Made by a program: the position numbers and the translations under genes. 44,193 bases of DNA from assembly GCF_000191885.1 (NCBI RefSeq), contig NZ_AEWI01000006.1:1-44193 (forward strand), in the 5' to 3' direction. The notes beneath the pieces were generated by a model, which saw nothing but the letters and a program-made list of their open reading frames with translations, made no database searches and was not told where the DNA came from. The stretch comes from Anaerophaga thermohalophila DSM 12881. Its GTDB lineage: Bacteria; Bacteroidota; Bacteroidia; Bacteroidales; Marinilabiliaceae. Positions 1-9,148 of this stretch are shown piece after piece. Positions within the stretch are counted from its first letter, which is position 1, and each line of letters begins with the position of its first letter.

Positions 1-72
1 CCTTCTGCCTTCTGCCTTCTGCCTTCTGCCTTCTGCCTTCTGCCTTCCTCCTTCTGCCTTCTGCCTTCCTCC
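1..72. repeat. CCTTCTG heptamer tandem array
   Basis: About ten copies of the 7-base unit CCTTCTG, some degenerate (CCTTCCTC), run from the window edge, so the array may continue outside. It lies downstream of the 3' end of yqgE. It is followed by an AT-rich stretch (73-112) whose reverse complement, AGATTTTTAGATTTAAGAT, recurs beside CAGAAGG units at 19256-19320 and, more degenerately, at 20783-20860. Confidence 0.9.
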
Positions 73-112
73 TACCTTTATCTTAAATCTAAAAATCTTT
101 TAATCTTCACAT

Positions 113-706
113 CTAATTAAAAGACGGATTTCTGGGAAAATTAGTCCAGGTCTTATATATATCGCCCATTTCGTGCATGGCTATTTCCCATATATTATCC
201 ACATCACGGGTCATAATCAGTTCATCTCTCAGAGTAGATACCACCCAGCTGTTTTCAGCAATTTCACCTTCAAGCTGACCTGGCGCCCAACCGGAATAAC
301 CGGCAAAAAATTTAACTGACTGGCTGGATGCTTCACCACTGTTAATCATTCTTTTAAGATGATTAAAATCACCACCCCAGTACACGGTCGAAGTAATTTT
401 TACTGACCCCGGAACCCGGTCGCCCAGCGTGTGCAAAAAGCTCATGGTATTGGAAGAAACCGGGCCCCCTACAAACAATTCGCCTTCGAAACTCAAGATG
501 TCTTCTACAACCTCATCGGGATACAACTCAGTCGACTTATTCAGCACAAATCCTACAGTGCCTTCGTCATTATGCTCTGTAAGCAAAACTATGGAACGCC
601 CGAAATAGGGCCCCTGCAAAAAGGGTTCGGCAATCAGCACCCTCCCTGCAGCCGGTTTAAGGTTGGTACGTGTAGGTTGGAAAATATTGAAATCCAGATT
701 TTTCAT
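113..706 (-). CDS. yqgE: YqgE/AlgH family protein
   Basis: The 197-residue protein matches the YqgE/AlgH (DUF179) family in length and motifs. It has the N-terminal signature [20 protein letters not shown] (about residues 21-40), then [18 protein letters not shown], and the internal FVGGPVS motif. Members are cytoplasmic proteins of unclear biochemical role; the AlgH name comes from an alginate regulation phenotype in Pseudomonas. There is no signal peptide or membrane segment. The start at 706 gives the short lead [21 protein letters not shown] usual in Bacteroidota homologues. The gene is transcribed away from the polysaccharide export pair and has no same-strand neighbour in the window. 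No clear TAnnTTTG box is visible upstream. Family assignment is secure; function is not. Confidence 0.93.
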   Translation of the reverse strand: MKNLDFNIFQPTRTNLKPAAGRVLIAEPFLQGPYFGRSIVLLTEHNDEGTVGFVLNKSTELYPDEVVEDILSFEGELFVGGPVSSNTMSFLHTLGDRVPGSVKITSTVYWGGDFNHLKRMINSGEASSQSVKFFAGYSGWAPGQLEGEIAENSWVVSTLRDELIMTRDVDNIWEIAMHEMGDIYKTWTNFPRNPSFN

Positions 707-814
707 GGTTGTTCGTTTTGGTCTGTTACCCCCTGAATCTAATAAATCAACAGATTAAATTATTGAACTGTTTATCACGCCAAATTATTAAATTTTTCTT
801 CTTAACCTGTTTTA

Positions 815-912
815 TTCATCCGTATAAAATTTATTTATTAAGGTCGGATGGAACTCGCATGATTGAGTTTTATACATGTTCTGTTGTGACAGTCTTTGCC
901 ATGCTCGTTTCA
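815..912 (+). repeat. Interspersed stem-loop repeat, copy A
   Basis: It shares nearly identical blocks with 13524-13626: TTCATCCGTATA, GGTCGGATGGAACTCGCATG, TTATACAT, TTCTGTTGTG and CATGCTCGTTTCA, with variable bases between. The arms GGAACTCGCATG (850-861) and CATGCTCGTTTC (900-911) can pair with a two-base internal mismatch, giving a stem with a loop of about 38 bases. Shorter copies of the right half occur at 18841-18869, 19468-19513 and 42469-42503. Confidence 0.85.
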
Positions 913-1123
913 AAAATTTAAAACAACAATGAGTTTGGCAACAAAAATGCCTTTTATACCGGGCTCATAAATTTACCATTCACTTTTTCAGATAACTCAT
1001 TCTTCCTATCTAAATTAAGAAAAAAACATTCCAAGACCAAAAGTTTGCCCTATAAAAACATTCATTAATCAAATATAATGCTACACTCAAAACTAAAGGG
1101 TGGAAATTGCCTGCTGAATTACA

Positions 1124-1131
1124 TAGATTTG
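1124..1131 (+). promoter_or_regulatory. Candidate -7 box for the export operon
   Basis: TAGATTTG matches the Bacteroidota -7 consensus TAnnTTTG. It would give a 5' untranslated region of about 19 bases before the ATG at 1156. The -33 element is poor: the nearest TTG (1107-1109) is only 14 bases away, so support rests mostly on the -7 box. Confidence 0.45.
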
Positions 1132-1155
1132 TACGAATGATAAGAAGTTACACTG

Positions 1156-1950
1156 ATGAACAGCAACTTAAAAACCATAACGCCAAAAGTCACCTTTGTG
1201 CTGATTATATTAATATTAATTACCGGGTGCCAAAGCCCGCGTAAAATGGTTTACCTGAAGGATGCATCAAAGCTGGATTCGACAATGGTGTTTCAGCAAC
1301 CCATGAAGGAATATAGAATAGCTGAAAATGACGTCCTTTATGTCAGAATACTTACCGGAAATCCCGAAATTTCGGCGTTGTATAACAATGTTCCGACATC
1401 GGGTTTCAGCACCTCTATGAGCTCCGAGGCCGACCAGTATATCAATGGATTTACGGTCGACAAGACCGGCAATATCAATCTTCCTGTTCTGGGAAAACTT
1501 ACCGTTGAAGGACTCACCCTCCATGAAGCAGAGGAACAAATACAGCACCTGGCCGATGAGTATCTTGTGGATGCAACGGTAATATTGAGATTGCTCAACT
1601 ACAAGGTTACGGTATTGGGAGAAGTAAGACAACCAGGCGTTTACAGTCATTACAACGACCAAATGACCATCCTGCAGGCCTTGGGCAAAGCCGGGGATAT
1701 CACCGACCTTGGCGACAAACGCAACATCATGGTCATCCGGTCGGTACCCGAAGGCAAAATCACATACCAGGTTGACCTTACCGAAAAGCAACTGCTTACA
1801 TCACCGACCTTCTTTGTTAAACCCAATGATGTTATTTACGTTAAACCCTCAGGAGGCAAGGCTTTCCAGATCAACCTTCCCACGATGAGCATGATTCTTT
1901 CATCTGTCACTACGCTGATCGTATTGTTGCAGTATTTTGACAATCAATAA
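1156..1950 (+). CDS. Polysaccharide export outer-membrane lipoprotein (Wza-like)
   Basis: The 264-residue protein begins with a lipoprotein signal: hydrophobic residues 12-20 lead to ILITGC, with Cys25 as the likely lipidated residue. The mature part has the poly_export/Wza layout. Residues 50-150 (RIAENDVLYVRILTGNPEIS and NGFTVDKTGNINLPVLGKLT) match the export domain. A SLBB-type segment follows (VTVLGEVRQPGVYSHYN, then TILQALGKAGDITDLGDKRN). A C-terminal hydrophobic stretch, MILSSVTTLIVLLQYF, is typical of Bacteroidota members. It should form the outer-membrane channel for capsule or exopolysaccharide, working with the Wzc-like protein encoded 27 bases downstream. No glycosyltransferase or flippase genes follow, so the polymer cannot be inferred. 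Confidence 0.92.
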   Translation: MNSNLKTITPKVTFVLIILILITGCQSPRKMVYLKDASKLDSTMVFQQPMKEYRIAENDVLYVRILTGNPEISALYNNVPTSGFSTSMSSEADQYINGFTVDKTGNINLPVLGKLTVEGLTLHEAEEQIQHLADEYLVDATVILRLLNYKVTVLGEVRQPGVYSHYNDQMTILQALGKAGDITDLGDKRNIMVIRSVPEGKITYQVDLTEKQLLTSPTFFVKPNDVIYVKPSGGKAFQINLPTMSMILSSVTTLIVLLQYFDNQ

Positions 1951-1977
1951 ACCGAAGAAATTCAAACCAACCTGAAA

Positions 1978-4401
1978 ATGAAGCAAAACGACTACATAAA
2001 GTCTTCTCAACAGGAAACAGATTCATTTACTAAACCCCATTCTCAAGACTTTATAAAAGTATTGAACCGGTTAGTGGACAAATGGTATCTGTTTGCCGGC
2101 GGTTTGATCATTGCTTTATCTGTGGCCGTCATCATTAATAGATTTTCTCATCCCATGTACCGGGGAAATACGACACTTCTTATCAGGTCTGAGCAAAACA
2201 AGCCAATTGGTGCCGAAGCGCTGATTCGCGATCTTTCTTTTGACGCCCACGATAACATTCGGAATCAAATCGGAATACTCAAATCCTATTCGTTGGCCAA
2301 ACGAACACTGGAAGCACTCGATTTGGAAATCAGTTACAACAAAATTCCCCGTTTCTCAAGGAAGATACGCATGAACGCACTTTCAAGAGCCGTTTATCAC
2401 AACTCGCCCATTGTGGTTCAACCCCAACCGGATACTCCGCAACTGTCAGAAGTTCCGTTTTATATTCAAATTATTTCTCCCCAAAAATACATTCTGGAAT
2501 TTAGTACCATAGTCAACAACAAAGAAATCGCCCAAACAGACACTTTCAGGTTTGAGCAACCTGTTAAAAGTTCATATTTTTCATTTTCCGTTCACCTGCG
2601 AAATAAATATTCTCCCAAATTGACCGATAAATCTTCTGATATCTATACCCATGATTACAGCTTCATGTTTCACGACATTAAAAAACTGGCGGCAGAATAC
2701 AGCAATAACCTGAAAGTAAACCTCTATTTTGACGATGCTTCCATTCTTGAATTAAGCCTGGAAGGCAAACATCCCGAGATAGTAGCAGATTTCCTGAACA
2801 GGCATGCAAAAACCTTTATCGAAAGCGGTCTGGAAGAAAAAAACAGAATTGCCAATGCCACCATCGAATTTATTGACAGACAAATTAGCGGCATATCGGA
2901 TTCTTTGCAGGTAGCCGAATCGAACTTTCAGGAATTTCGTTCACAAAACAAGCTGATCAATATAAGTTCCGAAGGGAACTATGCCATGGAGAAGCTGGAA
3001 GCTCTTATTGCCGAAAAAAGCAATTTACAGCGAATGATAAAATATTACGACTATTTGTACGATTACATCCAAAATAAAGATGAATTCCAGGACGTAATTG
3101 TGCCAAGCACCATGGGAATCACCGATCAATCATTAAATAATCTGGTAAAACAACTAAGTGAAGCTTATACGGCCAGAAGTCGTTTACGCATGACCACCAC
3201 GGAAAACAGTCCTCAGATAAAACAAATCAATAACGAAATCGAGACCATTCACAGCGCGCTTATCGAAAATGTAAGGAACATTATCAACACAACGCGTATA
3301 GAACTTGAAGAAATCAATCAGCAGATCGAAGAAGTCAACCGCGAAATACAACGCTTGCCCGGAACCGAAAGAAAATACATCAACATTCAGAGAGATTTTC
3401 AGCTCAATGACAATATCTACACATTCCTGCTTCAAAAGCGGTCGGAGGCAGGCATTGCCCTTGCCTCAAATATTTCCGACCATAAAATAATAGACCCGGC
3501 AATGGTTCAAAACACCAGGCAAACCACCCCCCGCCCTATGGCTAATATTGTCATTGCCGCCATTCTGGGGTTATTATTACCCGGACTGGGCCTTATTGTT
3601 GGTGACAGCCTGAACACAAGAATTACTTCAAGATACCTCGTCGAAGAAAACACGACACTTCCCGTATTGGGACACATAGAACACAACACGTATAACGAGA
3701 CCTTACCGGTCATTCTTCATTCTTCCTCACCTTTGGCAGAATCTTTCAGAGCCTTAAGGACCAATATCGATTTTATGATCGGGAAAGAAAACATCTCACC
3801 GGTTATTGCCGTCACATCCTCTGTTTCAGGCGAGGGAAAATCTTTCTGTTCAGCCAATCTGGGCGCCATTCTGGCCATTACCGGGAAAAGAATACTGGTA
3901 GTCGGTATGGATTTGAGGAAACCTCAAACACACAGGGAATTCAAAGTTGACAATAAAGCAGGACTAAGTAATTATCTTCTCGGTACGGCATCGTTTCATG
4001 ATATTGTAATACCTGCCGGAGTACAGAACCTGAGTGTTGTTACTTCCGGTCCCATCCCACCGAATCCGGCAGAATTATTGCAGTCCGGTAAGATGACCGA
4101 TTTTCTGAATACGGCAAAAGAACATTTTGATGTCGTAATTCTCGATACACCTCCCCTGGCTTTGGTTTCGGACACACTGCTTATTACCGGAATGACTTCC
4201 CTGAATATTTTTGTTATCAGGCAGGGACATACCCGAAAACAAGCCATAGATTTTCTTAACCATCTTCATGAGAAGGGCCGGATTAACAGAACAGGGATTC
4301 TGGTTAATGACGTAAAAACACCTGACGGATACAGTTCCATATCGCGCTATAGATACGGATATGGGTACAGCCGTTTCAGAAAAAGCGGCTATTACAGTTA
4401 G
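1978..4401 (+). CDS. Wzc-like polysaccharide co-polymerase / tyrosine autokinase
   Basis: The 807-residue inner-membrane protein combines a chain-length domain with a BY-type tyrosine kinase. The first membrane segment is about residues 36-58, followed by a periplasmic Wzz region. A coiled-coil, GNVR-containing stretch spans about 290-480 (…RLPGTERKYINIQRDFQLND…). The second membrane segment is about 522-543. The cytoplasmic kinase has Walker A SSVSGEGKS (614-622), Walker A' VGMDLRKP (642-649) and Walker B VVILDTPP (719-726). The last 23 residues are tyrosine-rich (SRYRYGYGYSRF), the expected autophosphorylation cluster. It probably controls polymer length together with the Wza-like lipoprotein upstream, in one operon. 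Its TAG stop overlaps the stop codon of the convergent gene. Confidence 0.93.
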   Translation: MKQNDYIKSSQQETDSFTKPHSQDFIKVLNRLVDKWYLFAGGLIIALSVAVIINRFSHPMYRGNTTLLIRSEQNKPIGAEALIRDLSFDAHDNIRNQIGILKSYSLAKRTLEALDLEISYNKIPRFSRKIRMNALSRAVYHNSPIVVQPQPDTPQLSEVPFYIQIISPQKYILEFSTIVNNKEIAQTDTFRFEQPVKSSYFSFSVHLRNKYSPKLTDKSSDIYTHDYSFMFHDIKKLAAEYSNNLKVNLYFDDASILELSLEGKHPEIVADFLNRHAKTFIESGLEEKNRIANATIEFIDRQISGISDSLQVAESNFQEFRSQNKLINISSEGNYAMEKLEALIAEKSNLQRMIKYYDYLYDYIQNKDEFQDVIVPSTMGITDQSLNNLVKQLSEAYTARSRLRMTTTENSPQIKQINNEIETIHSALIENVRNIINTTRIELEEINQQIEEVNREIQRLPGTERKYINIQRDFQLNDNIYTFLLQKRSEAGIALASNISDHKIIDPAMVQNTRQTTPRPMANIVIAAILGLLLPGLGLIVGDSLNTRITSRYLVEENTTLPVLGHIEHNTYNETLPVILHSSSPLAESFRALRTNIDFMIGKENISPVIAVTSSVSGEGKSFCSANLGAILAITGKRILVVGMDLRKPQTHREFKVDNKAGLSNYLLGTASFHDIVIPAGVQNLSVVTSGPIPPNPAELLQSGKMTDFLNTAKEHFDVVILDTPPLALVSDTLLITGMTSLNIFVIRQGHTRKQAIDFLNHLHEKGRINRTGILVNDVKTPDGYSSISRYRYGYGYSRFRKSGYYS

Positions 4402-5744
4402 TTTTTATTAACCGAATTGACTACCGTCACCCCCACTAACCGGTCGTATCTTCGGCCGGCCGGCCGGTAGTAAACCAGTATCAGGTAGTCGTTTTCTGTT
4501 CGCCCGAAACTCCCTTCAACCGGCATAACAGAGGTCTCTGAAGTTGATTGATTTTTAACCACATACTGATAGTTGTAATAGCCTTGCTTTAAAAGTAAAG
4601 TAGCATGATACAAATCATCGTCAAAGTTGAATGTCATCCGTGAGGTTTTATCCAGCTTCCAATTTGTCAATGCCCCGCTGATAAAAACCGCTTCGCCATT
4701 CACAGGAGGTTGCCAGTCAAGTGCAAAATGAACAAAGGCATAATCGGCCGACACTGCGGGCTCCTGCTCCTCCTGAACATCAATATAATAGCGTCCGTTC
4801 AAATCGTCATGATAATAGTAAGGTCTTTCGTTGAGAGGGTGATCGGTAAACACCCTGATATGATAAAAAGGGTCCGAAAAAGTAATATCTTCAACATGAT
4901 CCGACTGAAAGCGAAAACTCCGTAAATCAACCCAACGATATTCATTTCCTCCCTCCATTATTACTTCCCGGTTATAGTTGAAATCCATAAAATCATTACC
5001 AATAAACAAGGGGCGAAGGCCTGTAATGGCATTATCGGTTCGTCCGTTCTGCATAATGGTTACATTAATCTCATTCGCCGGATCCATGATATTAATGCCG
5101 GGGTGCAACACTTCAAAATCGATTTCCTGAAAGTTGGAGCGCCCTGACGATAACATGGTATACTTGATGTCGGATTCAATCCTCACTTTTTGTTCCGTAA
5201 CCATAAAGCGCCGGACGATTACCGCCTGCTCCCCGTTGTACCCTTCGAAGACTCTGAGCAGATAATTCCCCGACAACAACAGGCTTACATTTTCATTGGG
5301 AAACTCAAGTTCATAATGTACATAGTCGAAAGTGGTATTGAACGAACGCCGGTAGTTCTCAACCGGGACCGGATCATCGCCTCTGAAATACTCTGTATGC
5401 ATCAGAATGGAAGGTGTCCAGTCGGCATTACACAGCTCAACGGTGTAATAATAGTTCTTAATCTCAGTTCCCAACTCATCGAACGAAAGAAACAGTTGCT
5501 GTCCCGAATTAAGCTCAATAAAAGGATAAGACATCGCCCATCCCTTGCGATGAAACAAAACCGTTTTTATGTTCTCTTCAGTTTTTTCGGGATCGGTAAA
5601 AGCGCCTAAATCTCCTGCAAACAGCGGGGTATAAATACCTAAAAAAAGGAAAAAACAAAGATTAAAGAAATTTTTACGCAAATAATCAGAACCAAAGACT
5701 CTCACCATTTGTTTGCCCAATGTGAAAAAGATATAAATACTCAT
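4398..5744 (-). CDS. Type IX secretion plug-domain protein (DUF5103)
   Basis: The protein is 448 residues from the ATG at 5744. A second ATG at 5708 would give a shorter, more normal signal peptide (MVRVFGSDYLRKNFFNL, then a hydrophobic core ending TPLFAGD), so the true start may be 5708. The mature sequence matches DUF5103, now called the T9SS plug domain: YYYTVELCNADWTPS near the N-terminus, the central DFEVLHPGINIMDPANEINV, and a C-terminal beta-sandwich region with YYNYQYVVKNQ. In Flavobacterium a Plug protein closes the periplasmic side of the SprA translocon; that role here is by homology. It fits the presence of T9SS cargo elsewhere in the window. The gene is divergent from nqrA (88-base gap) and convergent with the Wzc gene. 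Confidence 0.88.
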   Translation of the reverse strand: MSIYIFFTLGKQMVRVFGSDYLRKNFFNLCFFLFLGIYTPLFAGDLGAFTDPEKTEENIKTVLFHRKGWAMSYPFIELNSGQQLFLSFDELGTEIKNYYYTVELCNADWTPSILMHTEYFRGDDPVPVENYRRSFNTTFDYVHYELEFPNENVSLLLSGNYLLRVFEGYNGEQAVIVRRFMVTEQKVRIESDIKYTMLSSGRSNFQEIDFEVLHPGINIMDPANEINVTIMQNGRTDNAITGLRPLFIGNDFMDFNYNREVIMEGGNEYRWVDLRSFRFQSDHVEDITFSDPFYHIRVFTDHPLNERPYYYHDDLNGRYYIDVQEEQEPAVSADYAFVHFALDWQPPVNGEAVFISGALTNWKLDKTSRMTFNFDDDLYHATLLLKQGYYNYQYVVKNQSTSETSVMPVEGSFGRTENDYLILVYYRPAGRRYDRLVGVTVVNSVNKN

Positions 5745-5795
5745 TTTGAAGTGGTTTCAATTCCCTTAAAAATGCTCTAAAGTAATAAATTTAAC

Positions 5796-5803
5796 TATTT
5801 TTG
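5796..5803 (+). promoter_or_regulatory. Candidate -7 box for the nqr operon
   Basis: TATTTTTG fits TAnnTTTG and lies 29 bases before the nqrA ATG. The predicted transcript would start near 5809. The upstream AATG at 5771-5774 is a weak -33 match at a spacing of 21 bases. Confidence 0.55.
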
Positions 5804-5832
5804 CAGGCAAATTCAAAAACCGTTTTTCAAAC

Positions 5833-7182
5833 ATGTCTGAGGTAATCAAAATAAAAAAAGGGTTGGATATCCCGCTCAAAGGCAAAGCCGACAAAGTCTT
5901 TGGTCAGGCCCAATTGCCCGATTTGTTTGCCATAAAACCCACCGATTTTAACGGTGTGGTACCAAAAATGGTCATCAAAGAAGGTGAAAAAGTAAAGGCA
6001 GGCTCTGTATTGTTTTTCGACAAGTATCAGCCCGATGTAAAATTTGTTTCTCCCGTCAGTGGTCATCTCGAAGCTGTAATACGGGGAGAGCGGCGGAAAA
6101 TCCTCGAGGTTGTTGTTAAATCGGATGGTAAAAACGAGACCATCGATTTCGGCAAAGAAGATATTTCTTCTCTCGAGCGCGGTGCAGTGATAAAAAAGAT
6201 GCAGGAAGCCGGGGCATGGCCCTACTTGCGCCAGCGTCCTTACGACGTTATAGCAAAGCCGGAGCATACGCCGAAAGCCATCTATATTTCCGGATTTGAT
6301 ACGGCTCCATTGGCGCCCGACTATGATTTCATCATGACCGGAAAAGAAAAAGAATTTCAGGCTGGGATTGATGTTCTGAAAAAGCTTTGTGAAAATATCC
6401 ATATAGGTATTAACGATGAAGCTGCGTCAAAACTTTATCTCAACACAAAGGGAGTGGAAATACACCGGTTCAGCGGGCCTCATCCGGCCGGAAATGCCGG
6501 GATTCAAATCCATCATGTAATGCCCGTTAACAAGGGCGAAACAGTATGGACCATAAAACCACAGGAAGTAGCTGCCCTGGGCAACCTGTTCACAACCGGC
6601 AAACACGATTTTTCCCGCACAATTGTGGTAGCAGGTTCCGAAATCAAGAAGCCCGCTTATTATCATACCGTTGTAGGAGCGTGTATTGCTCCTTATATCA
6701 GCAATAACATCAATACCGATGAACATGTCCGCCTGATAAGTGGAAACGTTCTTACCGGAACTCAAATAAGCGAAGAGGGATATCTGGGTTTCTACCATTC
6801 GCAACTTACCGCCATTCCCGAAGGTGACGACTATGAATTTTTAGGTTGGGCCAAACCGGGCTTTGAAAAATACAGTGTTTCACGTACCTATTTCAGCTGG
6901 CTGCAACCCCGAAAAGAATACAGGCTTAATGCCAACATACATGGAGGTAAGCGGGCCATTGTTTTATCGGGCGTGTACGAGAAAGTACTTCCTATGGACA
7001 TCCTCCCCGAACAGCTCTTCAAAGCGATTCTTGTTGAGGACATCGATAAAATGGAACAACTCGGCATTTATGAGTTGGCTGAAGAAGATGTTGCACTCTG
7101 CGAATTTGTTTGTCCTTCAAAAATGAATTTGCAGAAAATCTTACGCAACGGCATTGAACTGATGATAAAAGAGCTGGGCTAG
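5833..7182 (+). CDS. nqrA: Na+-translocating NADH:quinone reductase subunit A
   Basis: The 449-residue protein is full length for NqrA, the large soluble subunit on the cytoplasmic side of the sodium-pumping NADH:quinone reductase. The start is diagnostic (KIKKGLDIPLKGKADKV), followed by a barrel-sandwich region (PKMVIKEGEKVKAGSVLFFD and KFVSPVSGHLEAVIRGERR). Further on it has YISGFDTAPLAPDYDF and the C-terminal CEFVCPSKMNLQKILRNGIE, a segment related to RnfC-like proteins. It has no membrane helix. It is the first gene of nqrABCDEF in canonical order, with a -7 box 30 bases upstream. The 88-base gap to the divergent T9SS gene must hold both promoters. Confidence 0.97.
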   Translation: MSEVIKIKKGLDIPLKGKADKVFGQAQLPDLFAIKPTDFNGVVPKMVIKEGEKVKAGSVLFFDKYQPDVKFVSPVSGHLEAVIRGERRKILEVVVKSDGKNETIDFGKEDISSLERGAVIKKMQEAGAWPYLRQRPYDVIAKPEHTPKAIYISGFDTAPLAPDYDFIMTGKEKEFQAGIDVLKKLCENIHIGINDEAASKLYLNTKGVEIHRFSGPHPAGNAGIQIHHVMPVNKGETVWTIKPQEVAALGNLFTTGKHDFSRTIVVAGSEIKKPAYYHTVVGACIAPYISNNINTDEHVRLISGNVLTGTQISEEGYLGFYHSQLTAIPEGDDYEFLGWAKPGFEKYSVSRTYFSWLQPRKEYRLNANIHGGKRAIVLSGVYEKVLPMDILPEQLFKAILVEDIDKMEQLGIYELAEEDVALCEFVCPSKMNLQKILRNGIELMIKELG

Positions 7183-7259
7183 CCTGTCCGGTACAGAGAA
7201 ATCACGGCTTTATTGCCCAAAACACGAGTTCGATAACATAAAAAAACAAATATTTTCGA

Positions 7260-8420
7260 ATGAAGGCATTACGAAGATTTATTGATAAGATCAAACCCCA
7301 CTTTGAAAAAGGCGGAAAGTTTGAAAAGCTACACTCCACATTCGATGCATTCGAGACCTTTTTGTTTGTCCCGAATACCACCAACAAAGACGGGGTACAT
7401 GTACGCGATGCCATGGACATGAAACGAACCATGGCCACAGTTGTTCTTGCCGTGGTACCGGCATTGCTTTTTGGCATCTGGAATGCCGGTTATCAACATT
7501 TTTTGGCTACGGGTCAGGAAGCGGATTTCTGGCCGATGGTCGGGCATGGATTTTTAAAAGTTTTCCCGATCATCGTTGTTTCTTACGTGACCGGTCTGGG
7601 TATTGAGTTTATTTTTGCGCAAATACGGGGGCACGAGGTTAACGAGGGCTTCCTTGTATCAGGCATACTGATTCCGCTGATCGTCCCGGTTGACATTCCT
7701 TTATGGATGGTAGCTGTAGCCACAGCATTTGCAGTAATTATCGGCAAAGAAGTTTTTGGAGGAACAGGAATGAACATCTGGAACCCGGCACTTTTGGCAC
7801 GGGCATTTTTGTTTTTTTCCTATCCCGCATACATGTCGGGCGACACCATCTGGATCAGCGGCCTCTCAAGCGGTGAAGGTATCGTAGATGGCTTTTCGGG
7901 AGCCACCGCCCTCGGTGCAGCTGTTACCACAGGCAATATTGACAAGTTTTCCTTCATGGATAGTTTCCTCGGAATCATTCCCGGATCTGTTGGTGAAACC
8001 TCCACGCTTGCCATACTGATAGGTGCATTGATTCTGATATACACAGGTGTTGGAAGCTGGCGCATCATGCTCTCCGTTTTTGCAGGAGGGTTCCTGATGG
8101 CGCTTGGATTCAATGCGATAGGATCTACTCCACTGATGCAAATTCCCGCCTGGCATCATTTGGTACTCGGAGGTTTTGCATTCGGTGCTGTTTTTATGGC
8201 TACCGATCCGGTATCAGCCACCCGAACAACGAAAGGCAAATACATCTATGGCTTTCTTATAGGGGTGCTAAGTATTATGATCAGGGTTTTCAACCCGGCC
8301 TACCCCGAAGGCGTCATGCTGGCCATTTTGCTGATGAATACTTTTGCTCCACTGATTGACCACTTCGTAGTAGAAAGCAACATCAAGCGACGCCTTAAAA
8401 GAGCAAGTATAACCGCATAA
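7260..8420 (+). CDS. nqrB: Na+-translocating NADH:quinone reductase subunit B
   Basis: This 386-residue polytopic membrane protein is a core part of the sodium path and carries a covalently bound FMN. The attachment motif SGAT is at residues 213-216 (DGFSGATALGAA), with Thr216 the expected flavinylated residue. Other family signatures are the N-terminal HVRDAMDMKRTMATVV, FGGTGMNIWNPALLARAFLF, and the C-terminal MATDPVSATRTTKGKYIYG. It lies 77 bases after nqrA and 11 before nqrC. FMN transfer should be done by the ApbE encoded downstream. The residue role is taken from characterised Vibrio NqrB. Confidence 0.97.
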   Translation: MKALRRFIDKIKPHFEKGGKFEKLHSTFDAFETFLFVPNTTNKDGVHVRDAMDMKRTMATVVLAVVPALLFGIWNAGYQHFLATGQEADFWPMVGHGFLKVFPIIVVSYVTGLGIEFIFAQIRGHEVNEGFLVSGILIPLIVPVDIPLWMVAVATAFAVIIGKEVFGGTGMNIWNPALLARAFLFFSYPAYMSGDTIWISGLSSGEGIVDGFSGATALGAAVTTGNIDKFSFMDSFLGIIPGSVGETSTLAILIGALILIYTGVGSWRIMLSVFAGGFLMALGFNAIGSTPLMQIPAWHHLVLGGFAFGAVFMATDPVSATRTTKGKYIYGFLIGVLSIMIRVFNPAYPEGVMLAILLMNTFAPLIDHFVVESNIKRRLKRASITA

Positions 8421-8431
8421 CAATTGATACA

Positions 8432-9136
8432 ATGGACAGACAAGGAAATAAATATACCTTTCTTTATGCTTCGGTGATGGTGATTGTAGTAGCCACCGTG
8501 CTTGCATTTGTTTCGGAAGCGCTCAATCCCATCCAGAAAAAGAATGAAGAAGAGGCAAAAATGATGGACATACTCAGGTCAGTCAACATAGAAAGTACTA
8601 CCGCCGATGTCGCCGAAAAATACAACAAATACATCGGCGACAAAGTCTTCATCGTTAACTACGAAGGTGAACGCCAGGAAGCCAACGCACAAACAGCGTT
8701 CAATATCGACCTGAGCAAAGAAGTAAGAAAACCTCTGAGTGAAAGACAATATCCCGTTTACGAATGTCATCTTGACAATGGAGAGGTCAAATACATCCTG
8801 CCCGTTCGTGGCAATGGTTTATGGGGGCCTATTTGGGGATACATAGCACTCAACGAAGATAAAAATACAATTTACGGAACTACCTTCGACCATGAAGGAG
8901 AAACCCCCGGATTAGGAGCTGAAATTACCAACGAAGCTTTTCAGAAACAATTCGTGGGAAAGACCATTTTCAATGAAGAAGGAGAACTCGTTTCCATCAA
9001 TGTAGTCAAAGGCGGAGCCCCGGACGATGCACCGCACGGTGTGGATGCCATCTCGGGAGGAACCATCACCAGTCACGGAGTGGAAAACATGTTGATGGAT
9101 TATTTTAGTGGTTACGAAGCATTTTTAAAAAAATAA
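8432..9136 (+). CDS. nqrC: Na+-translocating NADH:quinone reductase subunit C
   Basis: The 234-residue protein has a single N-terminal membrane helix (about residues 10-28) and a periplasmic FMN-binding domain. The flavinylation motif is DAISGGTITSHG with Thr211 as the predicted attachment site; this is SGGT rather than the SGAT seen in NqrB, and both occur in the family. Supporting segments are LPVRGNGLWGPIWGYIAL and HEGETPGLGAEI, both characteristic of the FMN-binding domain shared with RnfG. The ORF sits 11 bases after nqrB and 12 bases before nqrD, so it is certainly co-transcribed. Confidence 0.97.
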   Translation: MDRQGNKYTFLYASVMVIVVATVLAFVSEALNPIQKKNEEEAKMMDILRSVNIESTTADVAEKYNKYIGDKVFIVNYEGERQEANAQTAFNIDLSKEVRKPLSERQYPVYECHLDNGEVKYILPVRGNGLWGPIWGYIALNEDKNTIYGTTFDHEGETPGLGAEITNEAFQKQFVGKTIFNEEGELVSINVVKGGAPDDAPHGVDAISGGTITSHGVENMLMDYFSGYEAFLKK

Positions 9137-9148
9137 AAAGAGAGAACT

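Larger units (their letters stand above)
707..1155. other. Divergent intergenic region with interspersed repeat
   Basis: This 449-base AT-rich gap separates yqgE from the export lipoprotein gene. It contains the best-preserved copy of an interspersed stem-loop repeat (815-912) and a candidate promoter for the rightward gene (1124-1131). A 70-codon open frame at 709-921 runs through the repeat and shows no protein-like features. I see no RNA gene. Confidence 0.7.

Noticed and set aside
709..921. 70-codon ORF upstream of the export operon
   Set aside because: It runs through the conserved blocks of the interspersed repeat, has no recognisable protein features, and the second repeat copy does not preserve the frame.
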